A stretch of 6,745 nucleotides of DNA from Pseudomonadota bacterium (GTDB lineage Bacteria; Pseudomonadota; Gammaproteobacteria; Burkholderiales; Burkholderiaceae_D): positions 1 through 6,745 of the forward strand of contig JAFAGG010000060.1 of NCBI GenBank assembly GCA_023422955.1. The letters are read 5' to 3'. This document shows, piece after piece, positions 1 to 5,440 of this stretch. The translations under genes and the position numbers were made by a program. Each line of letters begins with the position of its first letter. Within the stretch, counting starts at the first letter, position 1. The notes below the pieces were generated by a model. That model was not told the DNA's origin and did not search any database. It saw nothing but the letters and a program-made list of their open reading frames with translations.

Positions 1-420
1 GTGATTCGCGACCTGATCGTGGACATGACGCAATTTTTCAAGCAGTACCATTCCATCACGCCGTACCTGGTCAATGAAACGCCGCCGCCTGAAAAGGAAA
101 GGCTGCAATCGCCGGAGGAAAGAGAAGAACTGGACGGCTTGTACGAGTGCATTCTGTGCGCCTGCTGTTCTACTTCCTGTCCCTCGTTCTGGTGGAACCC
201 TGACAAGTTTGTCGGTCCTGCGGGACTGCTTCAGGCTTACCGTTTCATCGCCGACAGCCGCGACCAGGCAACCGGCGAGCGCCTCGACAATCTCGAGGAT
301 CCTTACCGTTTGTTCCGCTGCCATTCGATCATGAATTGCGTGGATGTCTGCCCCAAAGGTCTGAATCCCAATCAGGCAATCGGCAAAATTAAGGAATTAT
401 TGGTTCGTCGCGCAGTATAA
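1..420 (+). CDS. sdhB: Succinate dehydrogenase iron-sulfur subunit, C-terminal part (cut by window edge)
   Basis: This is the C-terminal 139 residues of the iron-sulfur subunit of succinate dehydrogenase (complex II), which carries electrons from the flavin of SdhA to ubiquinone at the inner membrane. The first codon, gtg, is internal (Val in the family context PVIRDL), so the true start lies left of the window. Cysteines C50, C53 and C56 (window numbering) in CILCACC, with C117 in DVCPKG, fit the ligands of the [4Fe-4S] cluster. C60, C107 and C113 fit the [3Fe-4S] cluster. All are offset by 99 from the E. coli positions I recall, so about 99 residues are missing and the full protein would be about 238 aa, the usual size. 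W65 and H108 match the quinone-site Trp and His of E. coli SdhB. The N-terminal [2Fe-2S] domain is outside the window. No defect is seen. Confidence 0.97.
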   Translation: MIRDLIVDMTQFFKQYHSITPYLVNETPPPEKERLQSPEEREELDGLYECILCACCSTSCPSFWWNPDKFVGPAGLLQAYRFIADSRDQATGERLDNLEDPYRLFRCHSIMNCVDVCPKGLNPNQAIGKIKELLVRRAV

Positions 421-430
421 TGCCGACCTG

Positions 431-468
431 AATGGGTGGATGCCTCACTGGTCCGCCCCATTTTTTTT
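431..468 (+). terminator. Imperfect hairpin plus T-run after sdhB, possible terminator or attenuator
   Basis: AATGGG (431-436) pairs with CCCATT (457-462), and GGA (438-440) pairs with TCC (452-454), with a small internal loop (T437 against G455-C456). CC 443-444 can pair with GG 450-451. The right arm runs into T461-468, eight consecutive T residues. This is the layout of an intrinsic terminator, but the interrupted stem suggests incomplete termination. It lies 10 bases after the sdhB stop and 55 bases before the sdhE start, so partial read-through would set sdhE-gltA expression below that of sdhB. The function is inferred from pairing drawn by hand; no energy was computed. Confidence 0.45.
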
Positions 469-523
469 CAAAAAAGACTGGCGCAACAAGCGGCAGTACT
501 TTTCAAAGGGGAAGAGAAAGGCA

Positions 524-793
524 ATGGCCATTAACCATCAGGCCGACCCGGTGAAACGCACCCGCTTGCGGTGGCGCAGTCGTCGCGGCTTGCTGGAAAA
601 TGATTTGCTGCTTACGCGATTTCTCGATCAACACGAAACAGAGTTGACTGATGTCGAAGTGGACGCCTTGACGCGTTTGCTCAATTTATCGGACAACGAC
701 TTGATGGATTTGCTGCTGGAACGCAAGGAACCCGAAGGGGAAATTGACTTGCCGCATGTTCACGCATTGTTGGTCAGACTTCGCCGTATCTAA
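524..793 (+). CDS. sdhE: Succinate dehydrogenase assembly factor SdhE (FAD assembly factor family)
   Basis: A small soluble protein of 89 aa, close to the 88 aa of E. coli SdhE (formerly YgfY; Sdh5/SDHAF2 in mitochondria). The family binds SdhA and promotes covalent attachment of FAD. The signature RGxxE is present as R21-G22-L23-L24-E25, preceded by a basic patch (residues 11-21) and followed by the acidic helical region typical of this fold (LTDVEVDALTRLL, then LSDNDLMDLLL). The start at 524 is chosen because it gives the family length and follows purine-rich stretches at 505-514 and 515-521. An in-frame ATG at 440 would add 28 unrelated, basic residues encoded across the hairpin and T-run. 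Its position just after sdhB and before gltA supports the role. Older annotations call relatives 'CptB antitoxin' or DUF339; the RGxxE motif and neighbours favour the flavinylation role. Confidence 0.94.
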   Translation: MAINHQADPVKRTRLRWRSRRGLLENDLLLTRFLDQHETELTDVEVDALTRLLNLSDNDLMDLLLERKEPEGEIDLPHVHALLVRLRRI

Positions 794-802
794 TGGCCGG
801 CC

Positions 803-819
803 TTAGTGCGAAAGCATTG
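803..819 (+). other. Small GAAA-tetraloop hairpin between sdhE and gltA
   Basis: In the 61-base sdhE-gltA gap, AGTGC (805-809) pairs with GCATT (814-818) around a GAAA loop (810-813), with one G-T wobble; T804-G819 can extend it. GNRA loops are stable in RNA. No T-run follows, so it is not a terminator. It may be an RNA-processing or stability element in a common sdhE-gltA transcript, or chance. Confidence 0.3.
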
Positions 820-841
820 TAATATCCAGTCACCGTTAAGT

Positions 842-850
842 AGAAGGAAG
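842..850 (+). promoter_or_regulatory. Ribosome binding site of gltA
   Basis: The purine-rich AGAAGGAAG lies four bases before the ATG at 855. It supports that ATG as the start, which also gives the expected N-terminus and length for type II citrate synthase. Confidence 0.7.
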
Positions 851-854
851 AGCC

Positions 855-2153
855 ATGGGCACAACTAATTCAAATGCAACGCTATCATTTTCTGATGGCA
901 CTCCCTCGGTTGAATTACCGGTATATAAAGGTGCGGTAGGTCCAGACGTTGTAGATATCCGCAAGCTCTACGGCGCGACCGGTAAGTTCACTTATGATCC
1001 GGGATTCATGGCGACGGCGGCATGCAATTCCTCCATCACCTATATCGATGGCGACAAGGGCGAGTTGCTGTACCGTGGTTATCCTATCGAACAACTGGCG
1101 GAGCACTACGACTTTCTGGATACCTGCTATCTGCTGCTAAATGGCGAACTGCCTGATGCCGGGAAGAAGGATACGTTTGTCGGTCTGGTCAGAAAGCATA
1201 GCTCGGTCCATGAGCAGATGCAGTTCTTCCTGCGCGGCTTCCGCCGCGATGCGCATCCGATGTCGGTGCTGGTCGGTACGGTGGGCGCGCTGTCCTCCTT
1301 CTATCATGATGCGCTGGACATTAGCGATCCGGAACACCGCGAGTATTCCGCGATCCGCCTGGTCGCCAAGATGCCGACCCTGGTTGCGATGACCTACAAA
1401 TATTCGGTCGGTCAGCCCTTCGTTTATCCGCGCGGCGACCTGTCGTACTCCGAGAATTTCATGCGCATGATGTTCTCGACGCCTGCCGAAGAATACAAGG
1501 TCAGCCCGACCCTGGTGCGCGCACTGGATCGCATTCTCATCCTGCATGCCGATCACGAACAGAATGCATCCACCTCGACCGTGCGCCTGGCCGGCTCTTC
1601 CGGCGCCAATCCGTTTGCCTGTATCGCTGCCGGTATTGCCTGCCTGTGGGGTCCGGCGCATGGCGGTGCGAACGAGGCTGCATTGAACATGCTGCGCGAA
1701 ATCGGTTCGGTAGACCGTATCGGCGAATTCGTGAAAAAAGCCAAAGACAAGGATTCCGGTTTCAAGCTGATGGGCTTCGGACATCGCGTCTACAAGAACT
1801 ACGATCCGCGCGCCAAGCTGATGCGCGAGACCTGTCACGAAGTGCTGGCCGAACTGGGCCTGGAAAACGATCCGCTGTTCAAGCTGGCGATGGCACTGGA
1901 AAAAGTCGCGCTGGAAGACGATTATTTCGTGCAGCGCAAGTTGTATCCGAACGTGGACTACTATTCCGGCATCGTGCAGTCGGCGCTGGGCATTCCGGTT
2001 TCGCTGTTTACCGGCATCTTCGCACTGGCGCGCACCGTAGGCTGGATTGCGCAATGGAACGAGATGATCTCCGATCCGGAGCAGAAGATCGGCCGTCCGC
2101 GCCAGCTCTATGTCGGTCACCCGCGTCGCGACGTACCGGCACTGCGCGGTTAA
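855..2153 (+). CDS. gltA: Type II citrate synthase
   Basis: Citrate synthase of 432 aa (E. coli 427 aa). It condenses oxaloacetate with acetyl-CoA to citrate in the cytoplasm, the entry step of the TCA cycle. The catalytic triad is visible: H269 in GPAHGGANEA, H310 in GFGHRVYKNYDPRA and D368 in YPNVDYYSG, matching E. coli H264, H305 and D362. H231 and H234 in HADHEQNASTSTVR and the ARTVGWIAQW motif near 392-401 are further family landmarks. The N-terminal domain (about 1-60) with VVDIRKLYG and FTYDPGF is characteristic of the hexameric, NADH-inhibited Gram-negative type. Of the NADH-site residues I recall from E. coli, Y150, R168, K172, H115 and T209 are kept, but C206 is A211, N189 is G194 and R109 is K114. 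It follows sdhE by 61 bases and is followed by two terminators, so it probably closes the sdh transcript. A 2-methylcitrate synthase is less likely given length and context. Confidence 0.98.
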   Translation: MGTTNSNATLSFSDGTPSVELPVYKGAVGPDVVDIRKLYGATGKFTYDPGFMATAACNSSITYIDGDKGELLYRGYPIEQLAEHYDFLDTCYLLLNGELPDAGKKDTFVGLVRKHSSVHEQMQFFLRGFRRDAHPMSVLVGTVGALSSFYHDALDISDPEHREYSAIRLVAKMPTLVAMTYKYSVGQPFVYPRGDLSYSENFMRMMFSTPAEEYKVSPTLVRALDRILILHADHEQNASTSTVRLAGSSGANPFACIAAGIACLWGPAHGGANEAALNMLREIGSVDRIGEFVKKAKDKDSGFKLMGFGHRVYKNYDPRAKLMRETCHEVLAELGLENDPLFKLAMALEKVALEDDYFVQRKLYPNVDYYSGIVQSALGIPVSLFTGIFALARTVGWIAQWNEMISDPEQKIGRPRQLYVGHPRRDVPALRG

Positions 2154-2165
2154 TCCGCTCGCCTT

Positions 2166-2200
2166 ATAAAAAGTGCAAGGCTGTGCCTTGCGCTTTTTAT
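2166..2200. terminator. Long perfect hairpin terminator after gltA, probably bidirectional
   Basis: Arms 2166-2181 and 2185-2200 pair over 16 bp (one G-T wobble) around a TGT loop. The GC-rich top (GCAAGGC/GCCTTGC) sits on an A5/T5 base, so the + strand RNA ends in a U-run and the - strand RNA does too. It starts 13 bases after the gltA stop. The classic intrinsic-terminator form makes it the likely main end of the sdh-gltA transcript. Confidence 0.88.
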
Positions 2201-2215
2201 TGTCGCCTTGCTCAG

Positions 2216-2241
2216 CCGCCCACCAGGGCGGTTTTTCTTTT
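2216..2241 (+). terminator. Second tandem intrinsic terminator, + strand
   Basis: CCGCCC (2216-2221) pairs perfectly with GGGCGG (2226-2231) around an ACCA loop and is followed by TTTTTCTTTT (2232-2241). This is a compact GC stem plus U-tract, 15 bases beyond the first hairpin. It would catch polymerase that reads through the first one, separating gltA from sucA transcription. Confidence 0.78.
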
Positions 2242-2269
2242 CTGTTTCCTGTTTCCTGTTTTTCTGTTC
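2242..2269 (+). repeat. Short pyrimidine-rich tandem heptamer repeat
   Basis: CTGTTTC occurs at 2242-2248 and 2249-2255, then the variant CTGTTTT (2256-2262) and, after one T, CTGTTC (2264-2269). The + strand is almost pure pyrimidine apart from the regular G from 2232 to 2269. It directly continues the T-tract of the second terminator. It may be slippage-derived low-complexity DNA, or a pyrimidine-rich transcript segment assisting release. Confidence 0.6.
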
Positions 2270-2364
2270 GCCAAATCAGTTCGCCTCGCAAGCTACCGCG
2301 TCTCCTGTCCTGCTTCACGATCCCCGCATCGTCTCTGTCATTCTTGCAACCGGAATGGAACGGC

Positions 2365-2375
2365 TATGCTATGCT
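2365..2375 (+). promoter_or_regulatory. Candidate sucA promoter (-10 region)
   Basis: Two overlapping TATGCT hexamers lie at 2365-2370 and 2370-2375. The second is preceded by TG and one base, giving an extended -10 form. A weak -35-like TTGCAA sits at 2344-2349, 15 or 20 bases upstream, neither spacing ideal. Transcription would begin near 2381-2383, leaving a leader of about 140 bases. A promoter between the double terminator and sucA is expected; this exact site is a guess. Confidence 0.35.
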
Positions 2376-2389
2376 GTGATCCAAGTCAA
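2376..2389. promoter_or_regulatory. Possible FNR/Anr-type operator overlapping the candidate transcription start
   Basis: GTGAT-CCAA-GTCAA matches 8 of 10 fixed bases of the FNR-family consensus TTGAT-N4-ATCAA. It lies immediately downstream of the candidate -10, a position that would block transcription, which would fit lowering TCA-cycle flux when oxygen is short. An 8/10 match in a 370-base gap is not rare, so this is tentative. Confidence 0.22.
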
Positions 2390-2445
2390 CAGCGCCGGAA
2401 TTCACTCGTACAGCACGATCCTTCCCCCACTTCTTGATATGCAAT

Positions 2446-2495
2446 CCGCTAATCGGTCAGGCCGTGTCGCGGAAGGTTGTTTTAACCCGCTAATC
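2446..2495 (+). repeat. Direct repeat CCGCTAATC in the sucA leader
   Basis: CCGCTAATC occurs at 2446-2454 and again at 2487-2495, 41 bases apart. The CCGC of either copy could pair with the single GCGG at 2469-2472, which would give two alternative stems. It may also be a coincidental repeat. Confidence 0.5.
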
Positions 2496-2510
2496 TCGCG
2501 AAACGCGAAG

Positions 2511-2519
2511 AAAGGTGAG
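2511..2519 (+). promoter_or_regulatory. Ribosome binding site of sucA
   Basis: AAAGGTGAG contains AGGTGA (2513-2518), a strong complement to the 16S 3' end, six bases before the ATG at 2525. It fixes the sucA start and lies just after the TCGCG/CGCGA hairpin. Confidence 0.85.
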
Positions 2520-2524
2520 CAAGC

Positions 2525-5380
2525 ATGACGCAGCAGTTTCTCTCCAATTCCTATCTGTTTGGAGGCAATGCACCCTATGTCGAAGAGCTTTATGAAGCTT
2601 ATCTCGACAATCCCGGCTCAATCCCCGAGAACTGGCGTGCCTATTTCGATGCAATGCAAAATGTGCCGGCAGTCGACGGTACCAATCGCCCCGATGTCGT
2701 GCATTCTTCGGTCGTCGCTTCTTTTGCCGAGCGGGCCAAGCAGGGTCCGATACGCCAGCAGATTTCTTCCGAAGATCCCGAAATGGGACGCAAGCGGGTG
2801 GCGGTGCAGCAATTCATTGCGGCCTACCGTTTTCTCGGCAACAACTGGGCCAACGTCAATCCTCTGAATCTGCACGATAGGCCCAGCATTCCGGAACTGG
2901 AGCCGCCTTTCTACGGTTTCACCGACGCTGATCTCGATACCGTCTTCAACATCAACAATACTTATTTCGGTTCCGAAACGGCGACCTTGCGCGATTTGCA
3001 GCAAGCCTTGCGCGATACCTATTGCCGCACCATCGGTCCCGAGTTCATGTACATCAGCGATCCGGCGCAAAAGCGCTGGATACAGGAGCGGCTGGAGTCC
3101 ACCCGCTCCGCGCCCAATTTCAGTCCGGATAAAAAGAAGCACATCCTGGACCGTTTGACTGCCGCGGAAGGTCTTGAACGTTATCTCCATACCAAGTACG
3201 TGGGCCAGAAGCGCTTCTCCCTGGAAGGAGGGGAAAGTTTTATTGCTGCTCTGGATGAACTGGTTCGCTATTCCGGCGGAAAAGGCGTGCAGGAAATCGT
3301 GATCGGCATGGCCCATCGCGGCCGCCTGAATGTGCTGGTCAATACGCTGGGCAAGATGCCCAAGGATTTGTTCGCCGAATTCGAAGGACGCCACGCCGAC
3401 AATCTGCCGGCGGGCGACGTGAAATACCACCAGGGTTTTTCCGCCGACGTATCCACGCCGGGCGGCCCGGTGCACCTGTCGCTGGCCTTCAATCCTTCGC
3501 ACCTGGAAATCGTCAATCCGGTGGTGGAAGGCTCGGTCAAGGCACGCATGCACAGGCGCCGCGATCGTTACGGCGATGAAGTGCTGCCGGTGCTGGTGCA
3601 CGGTGATGCCGCTTTCGCCGGTCAGGGTGTCGTGATGGAAACGCTGAACCTGGCCCAGACGCGCGGTTACGGTACCGGCGGCACGGTGCATATCGTGATC
3701 AACAACCAGATCGGCTTTACCACTTCCGATCCGCGCGATGCGCGCTCCACGCTGTATTGCACGGACGTGGTGAAGATGATCGAAGCGCCGGTGCTGCATG
3801 TGAATGGCGACGATCCGGAAGCGGTGGTGTATGCGATGCAGATTGCAGTCGATTACCGCATGCAGTTCAAGAAAGACGTGGTGGTGGACATCGTCTGCTT
3901 CCGCAAGCTGGGACACAACGAGCAGGACACGCCGGCGCTGACCCAGCCCTTGATGTACAAGAAGGTCGCTCAGCATCCGGGCACGCGCAAGATGTATGTG
4001 GACAAGCTGGTGGCGCAAGGCGTGCTGACGGAGCAGGAAGGCGAGGAAATGGTGCACGCCTACCGCGATGCCATGGATGCCGGCACGCATACGATCAACC
4101 CTGTCATTTCCAACTTCAAGGGCAAGTACGCAGTCGACTGGACGCCTTTCCTGAACAAGAAATGGGCGGACAACGCCGATACGGCGCTGCCGGTCACGGA
4201 ATTGCAGCGCCTGTCCGAACGCATCACCAGCGTGCCGGAAGGATTCAAGGTGCATCCGCTGGTGGAAAAGGTATTGAACGACCGTGCGGCCATGGGGCGG
4301 GGAGAGGTGAATCTGGACTGGGGCATGGGCGAACACCTGGCATTCGCTTCGCTGGTCGCTTCCGGTTATCCGGTGCGCATTACCGGGCAGGACGTGGGGC
4401 GCGGCACCTTCATGCACCGGCATGCGGTACTGCATGATCAGAATCGCGAACGCTGGGATGTCGGCGTGCACGTACCCTTGTCGCGCATCTCGGATCAGCA
4501 GGCGCCGTTTGCCATCATCGATTCGGTTCTTTCGGAAGAAGCCGTGCTGGCTTTCGAATACGGCTATTCGACTGCCGCACCGAACACGCTCACCGTCTGG
4601 GAAGCGCAGTTCGGCGATTTTGCCAACGGCGCACAAGTCGTGATCGATCAGTTCATCAGCTCCAGCGAAGTGAAGTGGGGGCGCGCGTCGGGCCTGGTCA
4701 TGCTGCTGCCGCATGGTTATGAAGGGCAGGGACCGGAACATTCGTCGGCACGCATTGAACGCTTCCTCCAGCTCTGCGCCGACAACAACATGCAGGTGGT
4801 GCAACCCACGACTGCTGCGCAGATTTTCCACTTGCTGCGCCGCCAGATGCTGCGCACCTTCCGCAAGCCGCTGGTCGTGATGACGCCCAAATCCCTGTTG
4901 CGCAACAAGGATGCCGGTTCTCCCTTGTCCGAATTTGCCAAGGGCTCTTTCCAGACCGTGATAGGCGAAGTCGATGCCGAGATCGACGCAAAGAAAGTCA
5001 AGCGCGTTCTGGCCTGCTCGGGCAAGGTTTACTACGACCTGGTCAATGCGCGGCGAGAACGTAGCGCCACGGATGTCGCCATCATGCGCGTCGAACAGCT
5101 TTATCCTTTCCCGCACAAGGCATTCGCGGCCGAACTGAAGAAATTCCCGAATGCCGCCGAACTGGTCTGGGTGCAGGATGAGCCGCAGAACCAGGGCGCA
5201 TGGTTCCAGATTCAGCACAATCTGCTGGAGAACATGTCGGAAGGACAGAAGCTGGCTTATTCCGGCCGTCCTGCAAGCGCCTCGCCGGCAGTGGGTTACT
5301 ACGACAAGCATTATGCGCAGTTGAAGGCGTTGATAGATGGCGCTTTTTCAAAGATAAAAGGTTTCACACTCACCAAATAA
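2525..5380 (+). CDS. sucA: 2-oxoglutarate dehydrogenase E1 component
   Basis: The thiamin-diphosphate E1 subunit of the 2-oxoglutarate dehydrogenase complex, 951 aa (E. coli 933). It decarboxylates 2-oxoglutarate and transfers the succinyl group to the lipoyl arm of SucB. The N-terminus carries the short E1 N-domain (about 9-47, NSYLFGGNAPYVEELYEAYL). The diphosphate-binding domain spans about 210-520: MAHRGRLN with H264, KYHQGFS with H302, NPSHLE (323-328), the Mg/ThDP motif from GDAAFAGQ (360-367) to NNQIGF (393-398), and GHNE (463-466). The transketolase-like pyrimidine domain spans about 595-800: GQDVGRGTF (621-629), FEYGYS (677-682) with E678, FGDFANGAQ (696-704) and HGYEGQGPEHSS (730-741). 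The C-terminal domain includes GAWFQIQHNL (891-900). The start follows a strong ribosome site. sucB follows 60 bases later, so the two are probably cotranscribed. The frame is intact and I see no missing key residue. Confidence 0.98.
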   Translation: MTQQFLSNSYLFGGNAPYVEELYEAYLDNPGSIPENWRAYFDAMQNVPAVDGTNRPDVVHSSVVASFAERAKQGPIRQQISSEDPEMGRKRVAVQQFIAAYRFLGNNWANVNPLNLHDRPSIPELEPPFYGFTDADLDTVFNINNTYFGSETATLRDLQQALRDTYCRTIGPEFMYISDPAQKRWIQERLESTRSAPNFSPDKKKHILDRLTAAEGLERYLHTKYVGQKRFSLEGGESFIAALDELVRYSGGKGVQEIVIGMAHRGRLNVLVNTLGKMPKDLFAEFEGRHADNLPAGDVKYHQGFSADVSTPGGPVHLSLAFNPSHLEIVNPVVEGSVKARMHRRRDRYGDEVLPVLVHGDAAFAGQGVVMETLNLAQTRGYGTGGTVHIVINNQIGFTTSDPRDARSTLYCTDVVKMIEAPVLHVNGDDPEAVVYAMQIAVDYRMQFKKDVVVDIVCFRKLGHNEQDTPALTQPLMYKKVAQHPGTRKMYVDKLVAQGVLTEQEGEEMVHAYRDAMDAGTHTINPVISNFKGKYAVDWTPFLNKKWADNADTALPVTELQRLSERITSVPEGFKVHPLVEKVLNDRAAMGRGEVNLDWGMGEHLAFASLVASGYPVRITGQDVGRGTFMHRHAVLHDQNRERWDVGVHVPLSRISDQQAPFAIIDSVLSEEAVLAFEYGYSTAAPNTLTVWEAQFGDFANGAQVVIDQFISSSEVKWGRASGLVMLLPHGYEGQGPEHSSARIERFLQLCADNNMQVVQPTTAAQIFHLLRRQMLRTFRKPLVVMTPKSLLRNKDAGSPLSEFAKGSFQTVIGEVDAEIDAKKVKRVLACSGKVYYDLVNARRERSATDVAIMRVEQLYPFPHKAFAAELKKFPNAAELVWVQDEPQNQGAWFQIQHNLLENMSEGQKLAYSGRPASASPAVGYYDKHYAQLKALIDGAFSKIKGFTLTK

Positions 5381-5387
5381 CACCCTG

Positions 5388-5413
5388 TGCGGCCTCAGAA
5401 GCTGAAGGCCGTA
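5388..5413 (+). other. Bulged hairpin in the sucA-sucB gap
   Basis: CGGCCT (5390-5395) pairs with AGGCCG (5406-5411), and CAG (5396-5398) with CTG (5402-5404) around an AAG loop, with A5405 bulged. T5388-A5413 and a G-T wobble extend the base. No T-run follows, so an intrinsic terminator is unlikely. In the transcript it could mark RNase processing or stabilise one message segment, tuning E1 to E2. It starts seven bases after the sucA stop. Confidence 0.6.
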
Positions 5414-5430
5414 TCAGAACAAACCGAAAC

Positions 5431-5434
5431 GGAG
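5431..5434 (+). promoter_or_regulatory. Ribosome binding site of sucB
   Basis: GGAG stands six bases before the ATG at 5441 and downstream of the intergenic hairpin, which leaves it accessible. It supports this start, which also places the lipoyl domain at the very N-terminus as in the family. Confidence 0.75.
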
Positions 5435-5440
5435 CGTTAA

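Larger units (their letters stand above)
2419..2520 (+). promoter_or_regulatory. Potentially structured sucA 5' leader (possible sucA RNA motif)
   Basis: By eye, GCG (2469-2471) pairs with CGC (2488-2490) and GGTT (2475-2478) with AACC (2484-2487), a hairpin with a three-base bulge. TCGCG (2496-2500) pairs with CGCGA (2504-2508) around AAA, ending just before the ribosome site. CACTTCTT (2428-2435) can pair, with a two-base bulge and one wobble, with 2508-2517 and so cover that site. CCTTCC (2420-2425) complements GGAAGG (2471-2476). These pairings partly exclude each other, as in a switch. A conserved 'sucA' RNA motif overlapping the Shine-Dalgarno sequence is known upstream of sucA in Burkholderiales. 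I do not remember its consensus well enough to claim a match. Confidence 0.4.
2154..2524. other. 371-base gltA-sucA intergenic region without a convincing gene
   Basis: In order it holds a 16-bp hairpin terminator, a second GC-rich hairpin with T-run, a pyrimidine-rich heptamer repeat, about 70 bases in which I see nothing definite (2271-2340), a possible promoter with an FNR-like site (2344-2389), and the sucA leader with repeats and hairpins (2419-2520). Reading frames here lack credible starts, overlap the terminators and resemble no family I know, so I call no gene. Confidence 0.85.

Noticed and set aside
1..3. GTG at the first base as a start codon
   Set aside because: It is an internal Val of sdhB; the missing N-terminal part of about 99 residues, including the [2Fe-2S] domain, must lie upstream.
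440..523. Upstream ATG giving sdhE 28 extra residues
   Set aside because: The extension covers the hairpin and T-run, is unlike the family N-terminus, and the ATG at 524 gives the normal 89 aa.
795..802. GGCCGGCC palindrome just after sdhE
   Set aside because: An eight-base GC palindrome in GC-rich DNA; no arms beyond it and no evidence of a binding site.
820..825. TAATAT as a -10 for a separate gltA promoter
   Set aside because: No -35-like hexamer at a suitable distance (the bases 17 upstream are CCGGCC); expression from the upstream operon explains gltA as well.
1137..2318. A 393-codon open frame on the - strand opposite gltA and through the terminators
   Set aside because: It is antisense to a clear citrate synthase, runs across two terminator hairpins, has low-complexity charged content and matches no family I know.
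1646..2437. A 263-codon + strand frame overlapping the end of gltA and the intergenic region
   Set aside because: Its first two thirds are the out-of-frame shadow of gltA and the rest crosses both terminators; no credible start or domain.
2618..5311. A very long (897-codon) open frame on the - strand opposite sucA
   Set aside because: It lies in codon-position register with the strongly biased sucA gene, a common cause of long antisense frames. Its translation is rich in His, Arg and Gln and has no recognisable domain, while sucA is an unmistakable intact gene.
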